DNA of 64,000 nucleotides from Sclerodactyla briareus (GCA_026419785.1 JAODTK010005856.1:1-64000), one strand, 5' to 3'; shown: positions 1-13,189, numbered from the stretch's first letter. A program made the numbers and translations. Notes: generated by a model from the letters alone, not told the origin.

Positions 1-170
1 CCGGAAATTAATTCAATCCGCGAATTAATTTATGGCCGTCATGTTGCATTGGAACGAGGATGCAAAGGGCTAGTTTGGCGGTGCCGAGTGTTGCTTGCAC
101 TAGCATTGAATTTATTTTCATGAGGCGGCCGGAGCGGCGGTTTGCCGGACGCGGAGTTCGGCCTAGTTTA

Positions 171-326
171 TTAAAGCCGTGTTTCCATGCCCGCGGGCGG
201 GCGGGCACGCGGCACGCGGGTTACCCGTTTTCATTGCACCGCCGTGGCAGGCGGGTCCTGCGTTTTAACACAATCCTGCACCTCTTCTTTTAGTGTGTAT
301 ATGCGCTATATAAGAGCCGTGTAGTA

Positions 327-375
<49 letters not shown>

Positions 376-445
376 TTAATTATTAATTTATTATTATTAA
401 TTATTATTATTCGTATTATTATTATTATTATTAATTTTATTATTA

Positions 446-491
<46 letters not shown>

Positions 492-500
492 TATGATTAT
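171..500 (+). mobile_element. GC-rich microsatellite-bearing repeat, copy A (truncated)
   Basis: Starts TTAAAGCCGTGTTTCCATGC followed by a CGCGGGCGGG tract, then a 70-bp spacer, the block GTGTATATGCGCTATATAAG at about 294-313, and a TTA/TAT microsatellite at 328-492. The order and the start motif match the copies at 907 and 12641. The region right of the microsatellite that those copies share is absent, so this copy looks truncated or recombined. Non-coding. Confidence 0.7.
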
Positions 501-906
501 TTATATCTCGTACTTCTTACTCCATGGATTGGACTGTTTTTTCAGTTCACTTCCTTTCACTCCATACACTGTTTGACAAATTCAGTTGAATGTTGAAGAA
601 TGGAAAAAAAAAAATCACGAAATGAAATGAGTATAACAAAGTTGAGGCTTACAACATACAGTCAGATGTCTTGTTTTCGTAGCAAAACCGAGTTGCATAG
701 CAGATTGTGCCTGACTGTTTGTAAAGCGATTTACGGTATTGGTCAAAATGGGATCGAACGGCTATTCAGAAGGCGAATCGAATTGCACATCAACTAGTGC
801 TGCAAAAACCGTACCTGTGCGATGTGAATCACCCTGGCCATGTTGACGAAAACTGAATAACTGGTTGGTAATCACCACATATGAGAATGACGGCGAGCAC
901 TCGCTT

Positions 907-1570
907 AAAGCTGTTTTCCATGCACGTCGGGTCTCGCGGGTGTGGCGGGGGCGGTCCACGCGGGCACGCGGGCAACGCGGGTAATCCGTTTTCCGATTGC
1001 ACCTCTTCCAACTTCAACTTTTACTGTGTATATGCCTATTAAAGAACCGTGTAATATTTTAGTATATTATTATTATTATTTTATATATTATTATTATTTA
1101 TTATTATATTATTATTATTATTATTATTATATATTTCATCAAACACCGGACGCTTACCTGTTTAAACCTAAACACCGGTGTTTATTTCTAAGAATCTTGT
1201 TCTAAATGTCACCGCAGCACCTAAAATACATTAAAACATTGACCGGTTTGGAGATTTATTAGCAAATACTTGACCAGTCAATGGTTTGGAACATGCAAAT
1301 TTTGTTCACATAGGTGTCTGGTCGTCCAGAAATAGAGACAATTTTGTATAAGATATCCTCACGAGTGTTGAAAACAGTTGTGAATGTTGTTTGTAACATT
1401 ATTTGAACCTAACAATGTTCTTACTCTCTCCCCATCGGGCTACAATAAAGATTGCAGGTAACTTCCCGGAAATCGTGACGAAATCCGCCGCGGGCACGCG
1501 GGCGGGTGGGTAAATCGCAACAGTGACCGCGGGCGGGCGGGCGGGCAAGCGACGGGTAATCGCTCAACCA
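907..1570 (+). mobile_element. GC-rich microsatellite-bearing repeat, copy B
   Basis: Opens with AAAGCTGTTTTCCATGCACG and a GC-rich tract, then TGTGTATATGCC..AAGAACCGTGTAATATT, a TAT microsatellite (1063-1135), ATCAAACACCGG, the palindrome AAACACCGGTGTTT (1170-1183), about 270 bp of unique sequence and a final CGCGGGCGGG tract (1490-1545). It aligns over its whole length with the reverse complement of 12641-13542, at roughly 65-75% identity by eye. No coding content. Confidence 0.75.
1060..1135. repeat. TAT/ATT microsatellite
   Basis: Interrupted trinucleotide repeat inside copy B. The equivalent position of copy A has a longer TTA array and copy C has an ACA/ATA array. Confidence 0.85.
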
Positions 1571-1999
1571 TCATTTTTACTAGACCCTCTGAATTACCGT
1601 GTTTCGATCAAATTTTGATCAATACCGTAATGCTTTTACACGCAGTTTACAAACAGTTTCCCAGCACGATCGCTATACAACTCGGTTGTACAATAACCAG
1701 CACATCCGACTGTAATTTTGTAAGCCTACAGCTTTGTTATACTTTATTTCATTTTATTGATTTTCATTCTCCACTTCAACCGATTTGTTACAAGATATAA
1801 AGTGTATACAAAAAGAAACCTAATGATCCAATACCCCCCCCCCCTTACCCAGTGGGGAGGGAAACTAACCATCAAGAGACTTAATCGAAAGGGTTTTTCC
1901 CTATCTATCACAAATTTTCTTCAAATTGCTACTCCCCCACATCGTTTGATGGATCATATTATCCTTGTTAAGTGAAGGGGCATCTGGGGTGGTCAGAAA

Positions 2000-2460
2000 T
2001 GTTGGGCTTGAAGCCCATTGTGGGGCCCTGGTCTCATCATGTGGAATCACGCCACAATAATTCTTCTACTTTTACACGTGCTGACAATTGGGGTCCTATT
2101 TAAATGATGTCCCACAAGCCGTACGTACCTTCGGGTGTTCAGATCTTTTTGGTCCCACTCGAGTTCGATTGATTTTCTTCAAAGTTACATGTCTGTCCTT
2201 GGGTAGAGGGCCTTTCGGGCCATTTTTTTTTTTTTGGGGTGTTTGCTCTAGGGCCCATATGGGAAATATGCAAAATGCTTCTCCTACACATTTCGATGCA
2301 CAGATCACGGTCATATAATGGCGGTCTGATAGCTGTACCTTCAGGGTTCTCTGGAACTTTGGACTTGGGGCCCAGTGTGGGCCCGAGTCCCAATCATGTG
2401 CATTCACGCAAAATGCTTCTCCTACACATTTTCGTGCACAGTGGTTGATGTTCGATCATA
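2000..2460 (-). repeat. Satellite-like repeat, antisense relative of the 49-50.5 kb array
   Basis: On the minus strand the segment reads GTGCACGAAAATGTGTAGGA, GAAGCATTTTGCGTGAATGC, GGGCCCACACTGGGCC, CTGAAGGTACAGCTATCAGA and so on. These are the same phrases that make up the subunits at 49.2-50.5 kb. At least two subunits are visible, the second interrupted by an A-run (2222-2238 as T). Non-coding. Confidence 0.8.
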
Positions 2461-2560
2461 AAGCTCTGTTCCCCGGGCGCACGCGGTCGCGGGCGGCGCG
2501 GAGGCGGGCAACGGTTGAGCTGGTATGTAGCCATGGCTTTCCGCGTTCCGTGCATTTTCC
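2460..2560. repeat. GC-rich tract related to the GTTTCCATGCACGCGGG family
   Basis: CGGGCGCACGCGGTCGCGGG and GCGGAGGCGGGC resemble the GC tracts of the repeat family at 171, 907 and 12641, but no ends can be set. Confidence 0.4.
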
Positions 2561-3379
2561 GGTTTGGGGACAGTAAGATCATGCATGGTTATTCGACGGA
2601 CACCACAAACGCTTCGCACACACGCGCAAAATACACTGATCGACAACCTTCGACCGAAGCGTACCTCGGAAATAATATTTCTTCTAACATTGTTTACGGT
2701 ATTTCCTAAATAAATAGATGTTAACAGTCCTGTTTGAATTCCTAATCTATTATTCATAATAACTTGCATCGTCAATCCTGAACATATGTTTCAGTCTGAT
2801 TATAAAATGGCCCGCCATTGAACCGATTCGGTAATGTCAAGGGTAAAGGCATGGCCTACATGAATTCGGTGAAATACAAAACAGGTCTGGAACAGACAGG
2901 TTCAGTGTTTGACGTTCCGGCTGTCCGCGTGCGTTCGGCTCATATCTCATTGATTGGAGAGCTTGTGAGTCCGTGTTTCATGTATATGCAATTCGTATAA
3001 CTTGTATTTCGACAACAAGTGCAGGAACAACATTAGTAGATGCGGATGCGGTATCTGATATGAATCCAGAATCACAGTTTTGGCGAGGAAAGATTCGTTT
3101 TTTAGGTTAGTAGCTTATAGGCTTTAAGTATCACAGAGCTGGGGCTACCATTGTTAAGATAAAACAACACGAGTGTTCAACATTTGGGCACCAGTGCTGG
3201 ACATTTTACCGACTCGTTCGAATTCGAACATCACTCATCGGTGTTCAGAAACGAAACATTAGTGTTCAAGTTCTGAACGCTAGGCTTTATAAAGCTGAAT
3301 CCCACAGTTCGACGGTGTGGTATGAGAAGAAATGCACGGGAAGCGATGTCTACAAGCTCAACACAACACCTTTGCCCTC

Positions 3380-3486
3380 GTTCGCGTCCTCCTCGTGGAA
3401 ACAATCATCCAGCCGCGTCCGCGCCCCGGGCGCCCGCGCCCGCGCACGCCCGCGTCCGCGTCCTCCTCGTGGAAACACAGCTTAAG
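3380..3486 (-). repeat. GC-rich repeat with duplicated CGCGTCCTCCTCGTGGAAAC
   Basis: The 20-mer occurs twice, at about 3384 and 3456, around a CGCCCGCGCCCGCG tract. Read on the minus strand the right end is AAGCTGTGTTTCCACGAGGA, close to the terminal motif of the GC-rich family, and it also abuts TTAAG. Possibly another fragment of that family. Confidence 0.5.
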
Positions 3487-3549
3487 TGTAAAGCTTGAAT
3501 AGAAGGAGCTGTCAAGTAAAATCTTTCAAAACTGCTGAAATGATCACAT

Positions 3550-4400
3550 CAGGAAGTCACTAGAATGTCTTATGGAGTTCCACAAGATTCCATTCTCGGA
3601 TCCATCCTGTTTATCCACTATACCAAGCCGATAGCTGACATATGCCGTCAACGTGACGTCTGTGTCCATCTCTACGCCGACGACACCCAGCTGTATCTGC
3701 CCTACAAGATTACTGATCGCGCAGATGCTGAACGTGCTGTCTCTCAATTAAACTAAAATTAAAAACAATACTGAAATTTTGAATATTAAGTCTGAATACT
3801 ATGAACAAAGTAACCTGGTTCAATCTCTCAAAATAGGCGATGTAACTGTGAATGTGTCTAGTCATGCTCGTAATATTAGTGTTGTTTTTTTGACGATACT
3901 CTATCAATGAGTAATTACAAATTAGTGTCATTTGTAGAATTGCATATCTTCCATCTTCTCCATCTCTAAATTATTAAAGCTATTCGCAAAATTCGAAACG
4001 TCTGAGACAGAAAAACTGGTTGATGCATTTGTATCCTCTAGGCGCGATCTCATTAATGCTCTTTGTATGGAATCCCACTCAATGCACTTACTCCAAAAAA
4101 TCCAGCGTGTTCAAAACACTGCTGCCAGAATCATTAAAGGTCATGAACGTACATTCACATTACCCCTGTATTGCGGGACCCTGGCTTCCTATCTACTGTC
4201 GTATTCGCTATAAAATCGCTCTTGTTTTTTATGAGGCTTATATGGTCGTGCCCCTCCACACCTTACTGACCTCGTTACTGCCCACTCCCCTGTACGTGCT
4301 CTTCGTTCCTCCCATGAGAACTACTGCGGGTTCCTGCGACCAGAACTAGGTTGGGGGATCGTGGGTTTTTTCAGCACTGCTCCATCTGTTGCAACTAACT
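3550..4400 (+). mobile_element. Non-LTR retrotransposon fragment, reverse transcriptase and C-terminal part (CR1/Jockey group), broken
   Basis: 3565-3756 encodes GVPQDSILGSILF.HYTKPI then VHLYADDTQLYLPY. This is the reverse-transcriptase palm with the catalytic Y-A-D-D. After frame changes 3847-3910 reads VNVSSHARNI.VVF and DDTLSM.NY, and 4015-4290 reads LVDAFVSSR, LQKIQRVQNTAARIIKGHER, LPIYCRIRYKIALVFYEAY and LTDLV. These are the thumb and C-terminal phrases of this LINE group, in order. The 5' half (endonuclease, RT fingers) is missing and there are many stops and shifts, so the copy is inactive. After 4400 similarity fades. Confidence 0.9.
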
Positions 4401-5749
4401 TTACTTTCACATGTCAGTAATTCTACTAGCCTATCAGATTTTTCAAGTTCAGGTTCTAAGGCCATTTCTTTCACCTCGCTCACTGCATTTAAAGCGCTGC
4501 CGAACATGTTGCATGATGGCACGCTTATATATGTTTGTTTATTTACTTTATTATGGTTTATTCCGACACCTTTACAACTCTCATGTAGTACGTCAAGTAC
4601 GTAATCATGTATGTAACCGTTCACTTGATGGAAGCCTCTTTAATAATTCCACAGTAATGTTTGCAGCATCGACAAAAAATGGGGCCCATTTCTCATGTGG
4701 CTGCTCTGTTAACTGCTGGAATGGCCATATCATCCAATCAACGCTGATGGAGTGGATCAGGTCTCATTCGCAGAACGTTGTGGTCCCCGTTGGTTTGTAT
4801 CACACATATCTCGGCCTGCGGTAGCAGACGACGTCATGGACTTTTGAAATAGGGGAGACATGTCAAAAATAGCGTTGTTGACGGTGTGTTCGCTGTCGGT
4901 GAAAAAATCAAATAGCGGTGTGAATTGCCCGACAGTGAGGAAGGAGAAGGGGGAGTCCTGATGGGTGGTGGTCCAGCATCACTGGCCCCGACATTCGGTC
5001 CTCCCTTACCCCTCCATTGCCAGCATTCCTGGCCAACTATTGTTACAATTCCTGAAAAAAACTTTGAATCTGTGAAAGGAGGAGGGCGGAATCGATAACG
5101 AGTAGGTACCGTGGTTCCAGTAAAAGATTCTATATGGCTTTCCTGTCGGCGTAGCAGGGATAAATTATTAATCTTTGAAAAAATTTAGGATTTTTTTAGC
5201 CAGGGTTCCCCGATAGATTCTCAATTAGGAATTTGAGGGCCGGAAGGAACCGAGTCCTCATGAACGACACTGAAAACCAAAAAACAAACCCAAGGAAAGA
5301 AATAATACTCAAGGAATCCTCCCAGAATTTATGAAAAAGTCAAGACTGTTTTTGAATAAAATTACAATATAATACTCATTAATAATTGACCCGCTTTCCA
5401 CTGGTATCCGGTACCTATTCGATTTGTAACGGACAAACAATAGGGATCCAGTGATGATCGTATGTCTTCGCGAATGTCATGACGAGTCCGTATTATTATC
5501 ATGACGAATGGAAGTAACAAATAACAATTCTCTTGGGCATGTGTGCGTTTGTTTTTTGAACAAGTTGTAAAAAAGGTCCAGAGCGTAGGAAACCGGGGCG
5601 GGGGCGCGGAACCCCCGAAGGAAAAAAAATGTGGGGGACAGAAATATCATTCTGACCCTACTTCCCACAACATCCGTTAGGCTAATTCCAGAGTACTGTT
5701 CTACATGTTCGTATTCCTGACGTTACGGCAGTGCCTGTAGAACGCGCGC

Positions 5750-6260
5750 TGTCCGAATAATATATAACCTCGGGCTTATAAGGCGCCCTATCACCAAAGT
5801 ATCAGGGCGCCTTACAAAATGAAACCTAAAAAAACAAATGTTAATATAAAATACTAATTGTAGAAGAAGGAAAAAACAACAACAATAAAAAAAAAAAAAA
5901 AAAAACACTGGAAAATTAACTAGAAAAAAATGTTCCAAGAAACGAATAAAATCTAAATATCAGATATAAAATTTGGCACATGCAGTATTTCTATATAAAA
6001 ATATAATATTATGGAGAGAAAAAAAAGTACACTAAAAACAGTTACAGGCCACCGGACAACAAAATGCAACCCTAAAAAGGATACTAAAAAATTTACAATT
6101 TAAAATGGTGTCTGAAAAAATATGTTTTGAGAGATTTCTTGAAAACATAAATCGATGTGCTGTCACGGATGGTCGCGGGGATGTCATTCCACAGAGAGGG
6201 AGCAGCATTGGTACTAGCTCTACAACGAAGACTTCCATGTTTAGCCATGGGCGCATTGGA
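5750..6260 (-). mobile_element. LINE 3' end: ORF2 C-terminus plus 3' UTR with terminal hairpin
   Basis: On the minus strand 6250-6093 encodes SLRCRASTNAAPSLWNDIPA, then VFKKSLKTYFFRHHF before a stop. This is the standard C-terminal phrase (APSLWN.LP..IR...S...FKK.LKT.LF) of CR1/Jockey-group ORF2 proteins. About 300 bp of AT-rich 3' UTR follows, including a poly-A/T stretch, and ends with AAGGCGCCCT..AGGGCGCCTT (5780-5813 on the plus strand), a perfect 10-bp stem with a 14-nt loop, then ATAAG. Truncated on its 5' side. Confidence 0.85.
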
Positions 6261-6539
6261 TGGTTGACCTGTGATAACTCCGTTTAGTCTCATGTCAGAA
6301 TGGGGAAACACCTTTACATGGCAGAGGCGGGAGACGACCCAAACAAACCAAGGAGGGAACTATCTGAAAAAATAATTGGAGCGCCAAGGTTCACTCATGG
6401 CAGGGGGAAGGAAACAGGAGAATGTTTCAAAACAGAGTGGGTGTTATACTGTTATAGGTGTGGCTACATTCTAAACGAAATGCATCGATACAATTTCTCC
6501 GAAGGGGAGGGGCCGTATAGACATAACACTAGGAGAAAA

Positions 6540-8430
6540 TAATTAACTGCCTTGTTCACGACACACTTTGGGCACAATGGGCAGGAAAAAAATCATTGAC
6601 GTAATAAGACATCAAGCAAGGTGGAAACAGAAAAAAAATCAAAGCAGGTGGCAGTGGTGGGGTATAGGTGTGATATATTGACATTTTCGAAAGGGGGGAG
6701 GGTGGCTGCCACTCTGTCCTCTTATATAGACCCCTCCACCATATCCGGTAATCGAAGTTCATACCCACCCAAAAATCCCTTCTACGCTACTGCAAAATTG
6801 TGACATAACGGGAGTAACACAGTACTTTGAAAATCTTATACAAAACAAACATAGATGGGATCCAAATATGAAAAACCTACAGAATCATCACAATATCTAG
6901 AGAATCATCCATAATTTCTAAGGGATTATTTTTTCGTTGCCTGTATCCATGGCGCAAGTAGCAGCATTTACTGTGTAGGGGGTAGGGCGGGCAATTTTCT
7001 TTGCAATGTGTCAATTGCAGACCCAACCTTGTACCCCAGACAAGGTGAGTATTGCACTTAGGTGGTAACCAAAGATGCACCCATCATTCACTGTTGTGCC
7101 TGAAAACTAATGAAAATTAAACACCCACCAATCACTTTAAAAAGACCACAGACTACCCTGTTGTACGAATTGAAAACGGATGACTGGGCAATGACTTCTT
7201 ACCCCCAGATCTGGGTAACGACACTGGTACAATGACCAACATGTTGAGACACCATACTATTGGACACTGAATATTTTTTTTTTACATTGTTGATGATGTT
7301 GATGATTGTCGTCGTCCGATTCCAAAGAAACTGCCACTTCATCAATCTATCTGCTTTGACCCACCAGTCACTAATTTATGAGGATAAATTTTCACGGAAG
7401 TGATCCTCACCAAGTTAGCCTTGCTCCGTCTGCCGACTCAGGTCACGGTCGCCGGGTTCCCCCAAGGAATGGAAACACGGTGACCCTACTGGTTATGACT
7501 AGTGACGTTATTAACTTCCCTTCAAGATGCAAGATACAATACTTACCAGGTGTTTTTCATATTTTAGCTTCACTTCCACTCATAATTACTTTTTTATAAC
7601 CCTTGGTCAAAAAGCAACAAACATCTCTTGCGGGTAGTAAATATTGCAGGTGAGTGGGTCGTTTTGTGTTGTGTTTGTGTTTGCAACACACCTCTTGCAG
7701 GGTTTGATATGCGAATATCATGGTGATGCCACAACTTTGTAGAGGTAACATGTCGGAAAAAAAGGCAAGGAATCACTACGGCAGGGTTGCGTTCTTGTTT
7801 TCCCGTTCGATTATTTTTATTTTTTCATTTAAAACAAGAAATCCTTGAATATTTCACATGTGAGGCACACACCCGACTGGGCTCTTCAACAAAATCATAA
7901 TCAGACGAATGAATTGTCAGTGGTGGTGGAGGTATTTGGTGAAGTGGTGGGAGGGGGGGGGTCTAGGCTTCACTGATGCGTCTCCCTCTCTATGTGCTCT
8001 CGCCACCTCTCACTCTTATCAACAGCTGTACTAGATGGTTGCTGGTAACCAAAAGTTTGATCACAAGTCTACCACAGATGAAAAGCGAGTGTGGCTAGAC
8101 CACTGAGAGGCGGAATTATTAATGCCCTTTGAAGAGACTCACGTGCGTGGTGATTATATTTCAAGTAGGCTTTATGGTGTATCCTTGACCGAACATGTAT
8201 TTATTACAAAGTACCCACAGTAGCTGCTGCTGTGGACATTTTGGAGACCTCAGTGAAGGAATATATGTGAACTAGCTCAATAGACTGCAATTACTGCAGC
8301 GGTCCACTGTCTGATCTCTGAACATAGAATTTCCTAGAATTTCCCTTCACGGTACCGTATTCCTCCAGACGAGCAGATGCTTTCCATTACGACATCGCTT
8401 CGAATGTTTCGTTGCAAAGATTAAGAAGGA
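6540..8430. other. No recognisable feature
   Basis: AT-rich with short open frames only. No coding match, repeat pair or RNA seen on either strand. Confidence 0.5.
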
Positions 8431-8790
8431 TTGTCCTATGAGACCTTAATTGACCTTGACCTAACGCCAAGAAACAATAGGTTCATCCTCACTACATGGG
8501 CTCCCCCACATCTCTAATATGACCCTATATCTCATAGATACTTCGCATTCATTAGATTTCGGTCATTTGCCCTGTCGCGTGACCTTGAGTGACCTCAAAC
8601 GAGGATAAAAACAATAGGGTTCATCTGGCCTCTCCACATGAGCTTTGAACTTGATACATGCTTACGTTCTTTTGATATCGTGATGACAATGGTGTCACGC
8701 ACACACACGCAAACACACAAACTAATTCTGTACGGTGCATGACTGCATAAATTCATTTTGTCCTCGCATTGAATCAATAATTCTTGCTGC
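8430..8790 (+). repeat. Tandem-type repeat with GACCTTGACCT / AACAATAGGGTTC phrases
   Basis: Two diverged units about 140 bp apart each contain a GACCTTGA phrase, AAACAATAGG.TTCATC and a CACATG.GCT phrase. A CA-rich stretch ends the second (8698-8722). The phrase AAACAATAGGG also appears in the repeat at 62.94-63.56 kb, so both probably belong to one family. Confidence 0.6.
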
Positions 8791-9462
8791 GCTATTCTAG
8801 AGATGCTAACGTTAAGTCGTATGATATGAGCTTTAAAGAGGATTACATTAAAATAGGGTTGTCGTTTCGAGCAATGGACCGTCGCCGTCGTTTACGCGAC
8901 GTCACGAAGTTGCATCAGGTGCAGTTTGGTCAGTGATTGAAAATGAACGCGAATATACTGATGTGTCACTCTACGTGAATAAATTATATACTATTCAAGG
9001 TAGACGGAAAGTCTATTCTTGCAGGAATACAAAACTGACGTCTTTTTAACGGTTCTACTGATTACAAACGGAACGATCAAAGTACAAACATGATCACGAG
9101 GAAAAACGTATTTGTCTAGGAGCTCATGAAAAGCAGGGTTTCGAAGACATGATTAATTTGATCGAAGGAATTAAACCCCATTTTTTTGTGCAAAGTCAAC
9201 ATCATTTTTTTTGCTGCATGAGTATCCTATCATTGATGTAACATGATGTTACTATAAGGGCAGTCACTCAAGAAAACTCGAAGAAATACAAAAACGGGGT
9301 TAACTTGATGACATGTCAAACAATATGTCATCTTCTACCTGAAAAAGAAGAATGAGGGATTCTTCTAAACTTAATTCATCGAAAGTCACAGTGTTAGCAA
9401 CCAAACATTTTGCCCTTTTAACAGGCACCTGAAAGGAGGAAACTAAACCCGATCACCGGATT

Positions 9463-9490
9463 TTTTTTTTTTTTTGGGGGGGGGGGGGGA
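9463..9490. repeat. T-run joined to G-run
   Basis: About 14 T followed directly by about 15 G. Such junctions recur in the window as T/G or C/A pairs and are error-prone in sequencing. Confidence 0.8.
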
Positions 9491-10267
9491 AGAGGTCACT
9501 TCTATGGAAACATTTTCAATGAAAAAGATTGTATAGTGAAAAAGTCTTTATACTCTTACAGACTTTCAAGATCTTCTAGTGAAGTTCTCTGTGGAGGTCT
9601 CTGCTATGACAGGATTGTCCCCCGTGATTGCCTGATAGCAATCCCACTCGGAATATACGTTTATTTCCAAGTAACAGTTTCATTCCTTGATATATCTAGA
9701 TCGAGCTTTAAAAAAAAAAAGTAACCACCATGAAACTGCCTGCTTCCTTGTTTTTTTGAACGACACGAGAACGAGTGACGAAGTGATGGAAGATGAAAGT
9801 CTTCGTCAATCTACGGTCGTCTGATATCTCGCTATTTTAACCTCCATAGACTAGATTGAATCACAGAAATGTGATAACATTTGAAAATGATGCTAATCTA
9901 TGGAGTTCAAGACTACATCGGTAGCCCAATGAGATCATTATGTTTGGTATTTTTCACAAATTGAACTGAAATCCAATGTTTTATTTTCCAGTAAATCTTC
10001 AAAATTTCAAAACTTAGCCAAAAGTAATGTCTCGTTTTTTTTCTTTTGCCTGCATACTGGGGAGATTGTATTTTGCGAATCTTTTATTTTTAGTTAAAAA
10101 TCAATCAGTTAGGCCTAATAGTCTGATAGTAACACCCAACAAAAATGGAAAATACCCCCTTCGCCTCAATTTTCATTAATTTCCATTTTTCGTTCAAATT
10201 TGTTACTCGACAATTTATCTTCGTGTAAAACTCGAAATATCAGCGTAAATTCATCACAATTTGACTG

Positions 10268-10310
10268 ACACAGACACACACACACGCACGCGCGCGCGCA
10301 CGCACACATA
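10268..10310. repeat. CA/CG dinucleotide repeat
   Basis: CACACACGCACGCGCGCGCG-type tract on the plus strand. Confidence 0.85.
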
Positions 10311-11789
10311 CTATGTAAAGGACCAAAAGGGAGCAAGCATATAGGCACACAAACACACGCACACAGACCAGAGCTCAGCTCAGAGTGTGCATGAATCGCG
10401 ACTGAAATATACAACTGCACAGGCGGTACCTAATAATATCATGATAATAATAATAATAATAATAACATATGCGCTTGAAGAACTAAAATAGGCCTAACGT
10501 CATCTGTATAAAAGCCATAATATCCATGCGTGGCAGCACTGACGAACACGTTGTGTTCGATCAAACACTCCGGATGAGTTGTCAGGTCGTGAAGCCCAAT
10601 TTGCTGACTATATGTTTGACTGGCGGGGTTTCCGATAGCCAGGGTAACGTCCCAGTAAAGTGCATTCTGAATGCTCATGAAAACAAACAAGGTGAAGTCG
10701 ATCTTGTATCGATTCATTGTGATATAGACTAAGTCCAGTTCAAGGTATTCCAGTGTTCCTCTCCTGCTTCCGAAACAGAATCCACCGCTTCCTCTCCGAT
10801 ATTCCGCACCGTATTTTGTCTGCTTGATTACCCTCCTGTTTTTTGACTATACTTTAATTTGGCGATGATATTGGTACTTTTAATACATCCTATCCGAGCC
10901 AATGTTGTTTGAAGTGGACCATGTCCAGAAACAGAAAGAACTATTAATTTTGATCCGAAAGGATGGAATCGGAAAGTGCAATATTATTGTTGTTGGGGTC
11001 ATGACGCACACGCCCTCTGCATGCACGTGCGGACGGTCATTTTATTCTGCAGAGTTGCAGTCATACTTATTTTTAGGTCAGATGTCCCAAATTTGGCAAC
11101 TTGACCTGCTTCGGCTTAGCAGGAAGGCAGGTATTGGCCCGAGTTCGAATACCTCGGATTACTTACCTGATTCTGTCTCTATTCACTTCATGCGCACGAA
11201 GTATAAGCTGTCCGGTGTACGATGTGGCTCCACATGACGGAATGCTCGATGCTTAGTTTCGATCTAAGGAAGATATAAAAGAAGATCCCTGTTTAACATC
11301 TATGGTGAACGTATTCTTCCTGCAACTTTCTCACGTCACGAATTGATCCCTCAGTTCCAGAGATCTATCAAAGTGCATTGAAAAACCATGATGACGCTAT
11401 GTGAGTAGTGGATGGGGCGCCAAATGGTTTGGCCGATGGACTCACGGACTGTGAAGTTGCTCTTGTACTATATTCCGTTTGTCCTCATCATTCACAAGGG
11501 TATAGGCGTAGATCACGGGTATTGGGGATACACCCTAAATATTGACGTTGGAGTGCCAATATGGCCACCCAGGCTCTTAACTATGCTGTAGCAAGGTCGG
11601 CGCCAGGATTTCCCCCGACGAGGGGCCAGTTCCCTGACGTGGGTCCATTTCCCCGATGAAGTTCAGCAGTATCGTCGCCATAGTGCACCTCACCCTACGC
11701 TATACCCTAAACTTTCATTTCATGTTGCTAATTCCCGATTTCTCCTTTTTTCCTTTTCTCCTTCCTTCCTTCTCGCATGTCGCTCGCGC

Positions 11790-12450
11790 CGACTGCTCCC
11801 CGACGGGGGGCATTGCAAGGGCGGCGATCATGGGGGACGGCGTCCTCCCCACTATTTTGGTTGAGGGGGACCAATGCACTGTGTCCCCCCCCCCCCATAT
11901 TTGACCCCGACTACTATTTCGCTTACACTGTCTCCGACATATCCCACACAAACCGTGTTTAAACAAATGCATATGACCTAAAAGATCAAGTTGAGTGAAT
12001 TCTGCTGCTTGGGTCACTTTCCGATTTTTTTTGTCGCGCTAACGGCCCGCGGGTATCCTATGTAGCTCGTGTATTTTGTAGGTACATATGGGGGTGTTAT
12101 GAATAGGGTGGCCGTGTTGCATATTCTTGTATGGTTCTTCAGGGACAACACATGCCGGGGTTGTGCTCCGGGTTTCTTAATTATGCAGGTGGGGACAAGA
12201 AGGGTCTCCTCCCCATCCATATCGTGTGTTTCTACTTCATTGGACGTTGTCAATTTCCGCTAGGGGACCGCTGTTAAAAATGCGAACCACATTGTTTGAA
12301 ATTTGTGTGGTGCGGACCGGTCACATACTATCGTGCTATGAGGGGCACACGTTGTGGTGGCATGAAATGCGGGGTCTGGGAACTCCACGAAAAGTGCATT
12401 GTCAAAAAGATGGTTCAAAATTCAAGTGGAGGAAAGGCTAAGTCCAAATA
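11790..12450 (+). repeat. Compound GC-rich repeat, left portion
   Basis: GGCGGCGATCATGGGGGACG, GGCGTCCTCCCCA, TATTTGACCCCGA.TACTATTT, CGACATATCC, GTTTAAACAAATGCAT, GACCTAAA.GATCAA and later TGGGAACTCCACGAAAAGTG all line up in order with 36340-36830. The match to 36.3 kb is collinear up to about 12450. The continuation of the 36-37 kb copy then matches 14040-15000, so the two halves here are separated by extra DNA that includes repeat copy C. Confidence 0.75.
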
Positions 12451-12732
12451 TCGCCTCAATTGTTCGATTGAGCCCGAAGTGACGAAAAAAAGTGACAAAT
12501 TCGTATCGCGCCTCGAATGCACTAAATATGAACAAATTTTTTGTTTCGTCGCACGTGTTAGTGGTGTATTTGGCCCGTTTGCTTTCTCGTCATCTCCGCA
12601 CACTCTTATGGATTCCCGGCCACATTGGCCCCGTAACTTAAGCCACGTTTCCATGCACGCGGGCGGGCGGGCGGCGGGGGGGCCGGGCGTCTAAAATCGT
12701 CATCGTTATTTTCAATTAGAGCCGTTCCCATG

Positions 12733-12784
12733 CACGCGGGGACGGGCGGGCGGGCGGGCGGGCGGGCGGGCGGGCGGGCGGGCG
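12733..12784. repeat. (GGGC)n array
   Basis: About twelve GGGC units in a row inside copy C of the GC-rich family. On the plus strand this offers many G-triplets and is prone to G-quadruplex formation. A second, shorter set of CCGCCCG units lies at 13490-13523 on the other side of the same element. Confidence 0.85.
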
Positions 12785-13189
12785 TTTTCCCTCGAATCGG
12801 CTGTATCGATTTTTCGCCCGCCCGCGTGTCCCGCGTGGTATTTCCGCAATCAATTCCCGTGGATTTCCTGCAACTTCCAGCTTGAAGCCGGATACTGGGA
12901 TAGAGGAACATTTTAGGTTCAATCAATTTTCCAAACAACATCATGACTGTTTCAACACTATGGGATGAATGTTATACAGATTGTTCTGTATTCAACGGCT
13001 AAAACACCTTTTTGAACACATATTTCAGTTTAACCCGATGATATGTCCAAGTTTGCTAATTAAATCTCAAAACCTGTCAATTTGTGAAGTTTTAATGTGG
13101 GCCTTATCGTTGACATTCAGACAAATGGTTTTCAGAAAAAACACCGGTGTTTAGGTTTACCACACTAGTCTGCTTCCGGTGTTTGATAA

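Larger units (their letters stand above)
8790..11780. other. Mostly featureless, one possible degraded SINE
   Basis: Apart from the listed microsatellites nothing is recognised. At 11085-11160 GCCCGAGTTCGAATACCTCGG looks like a B-box with a weak stem, perhaps from a degraded tRNA-derived SINE. Confidence 0.35.
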
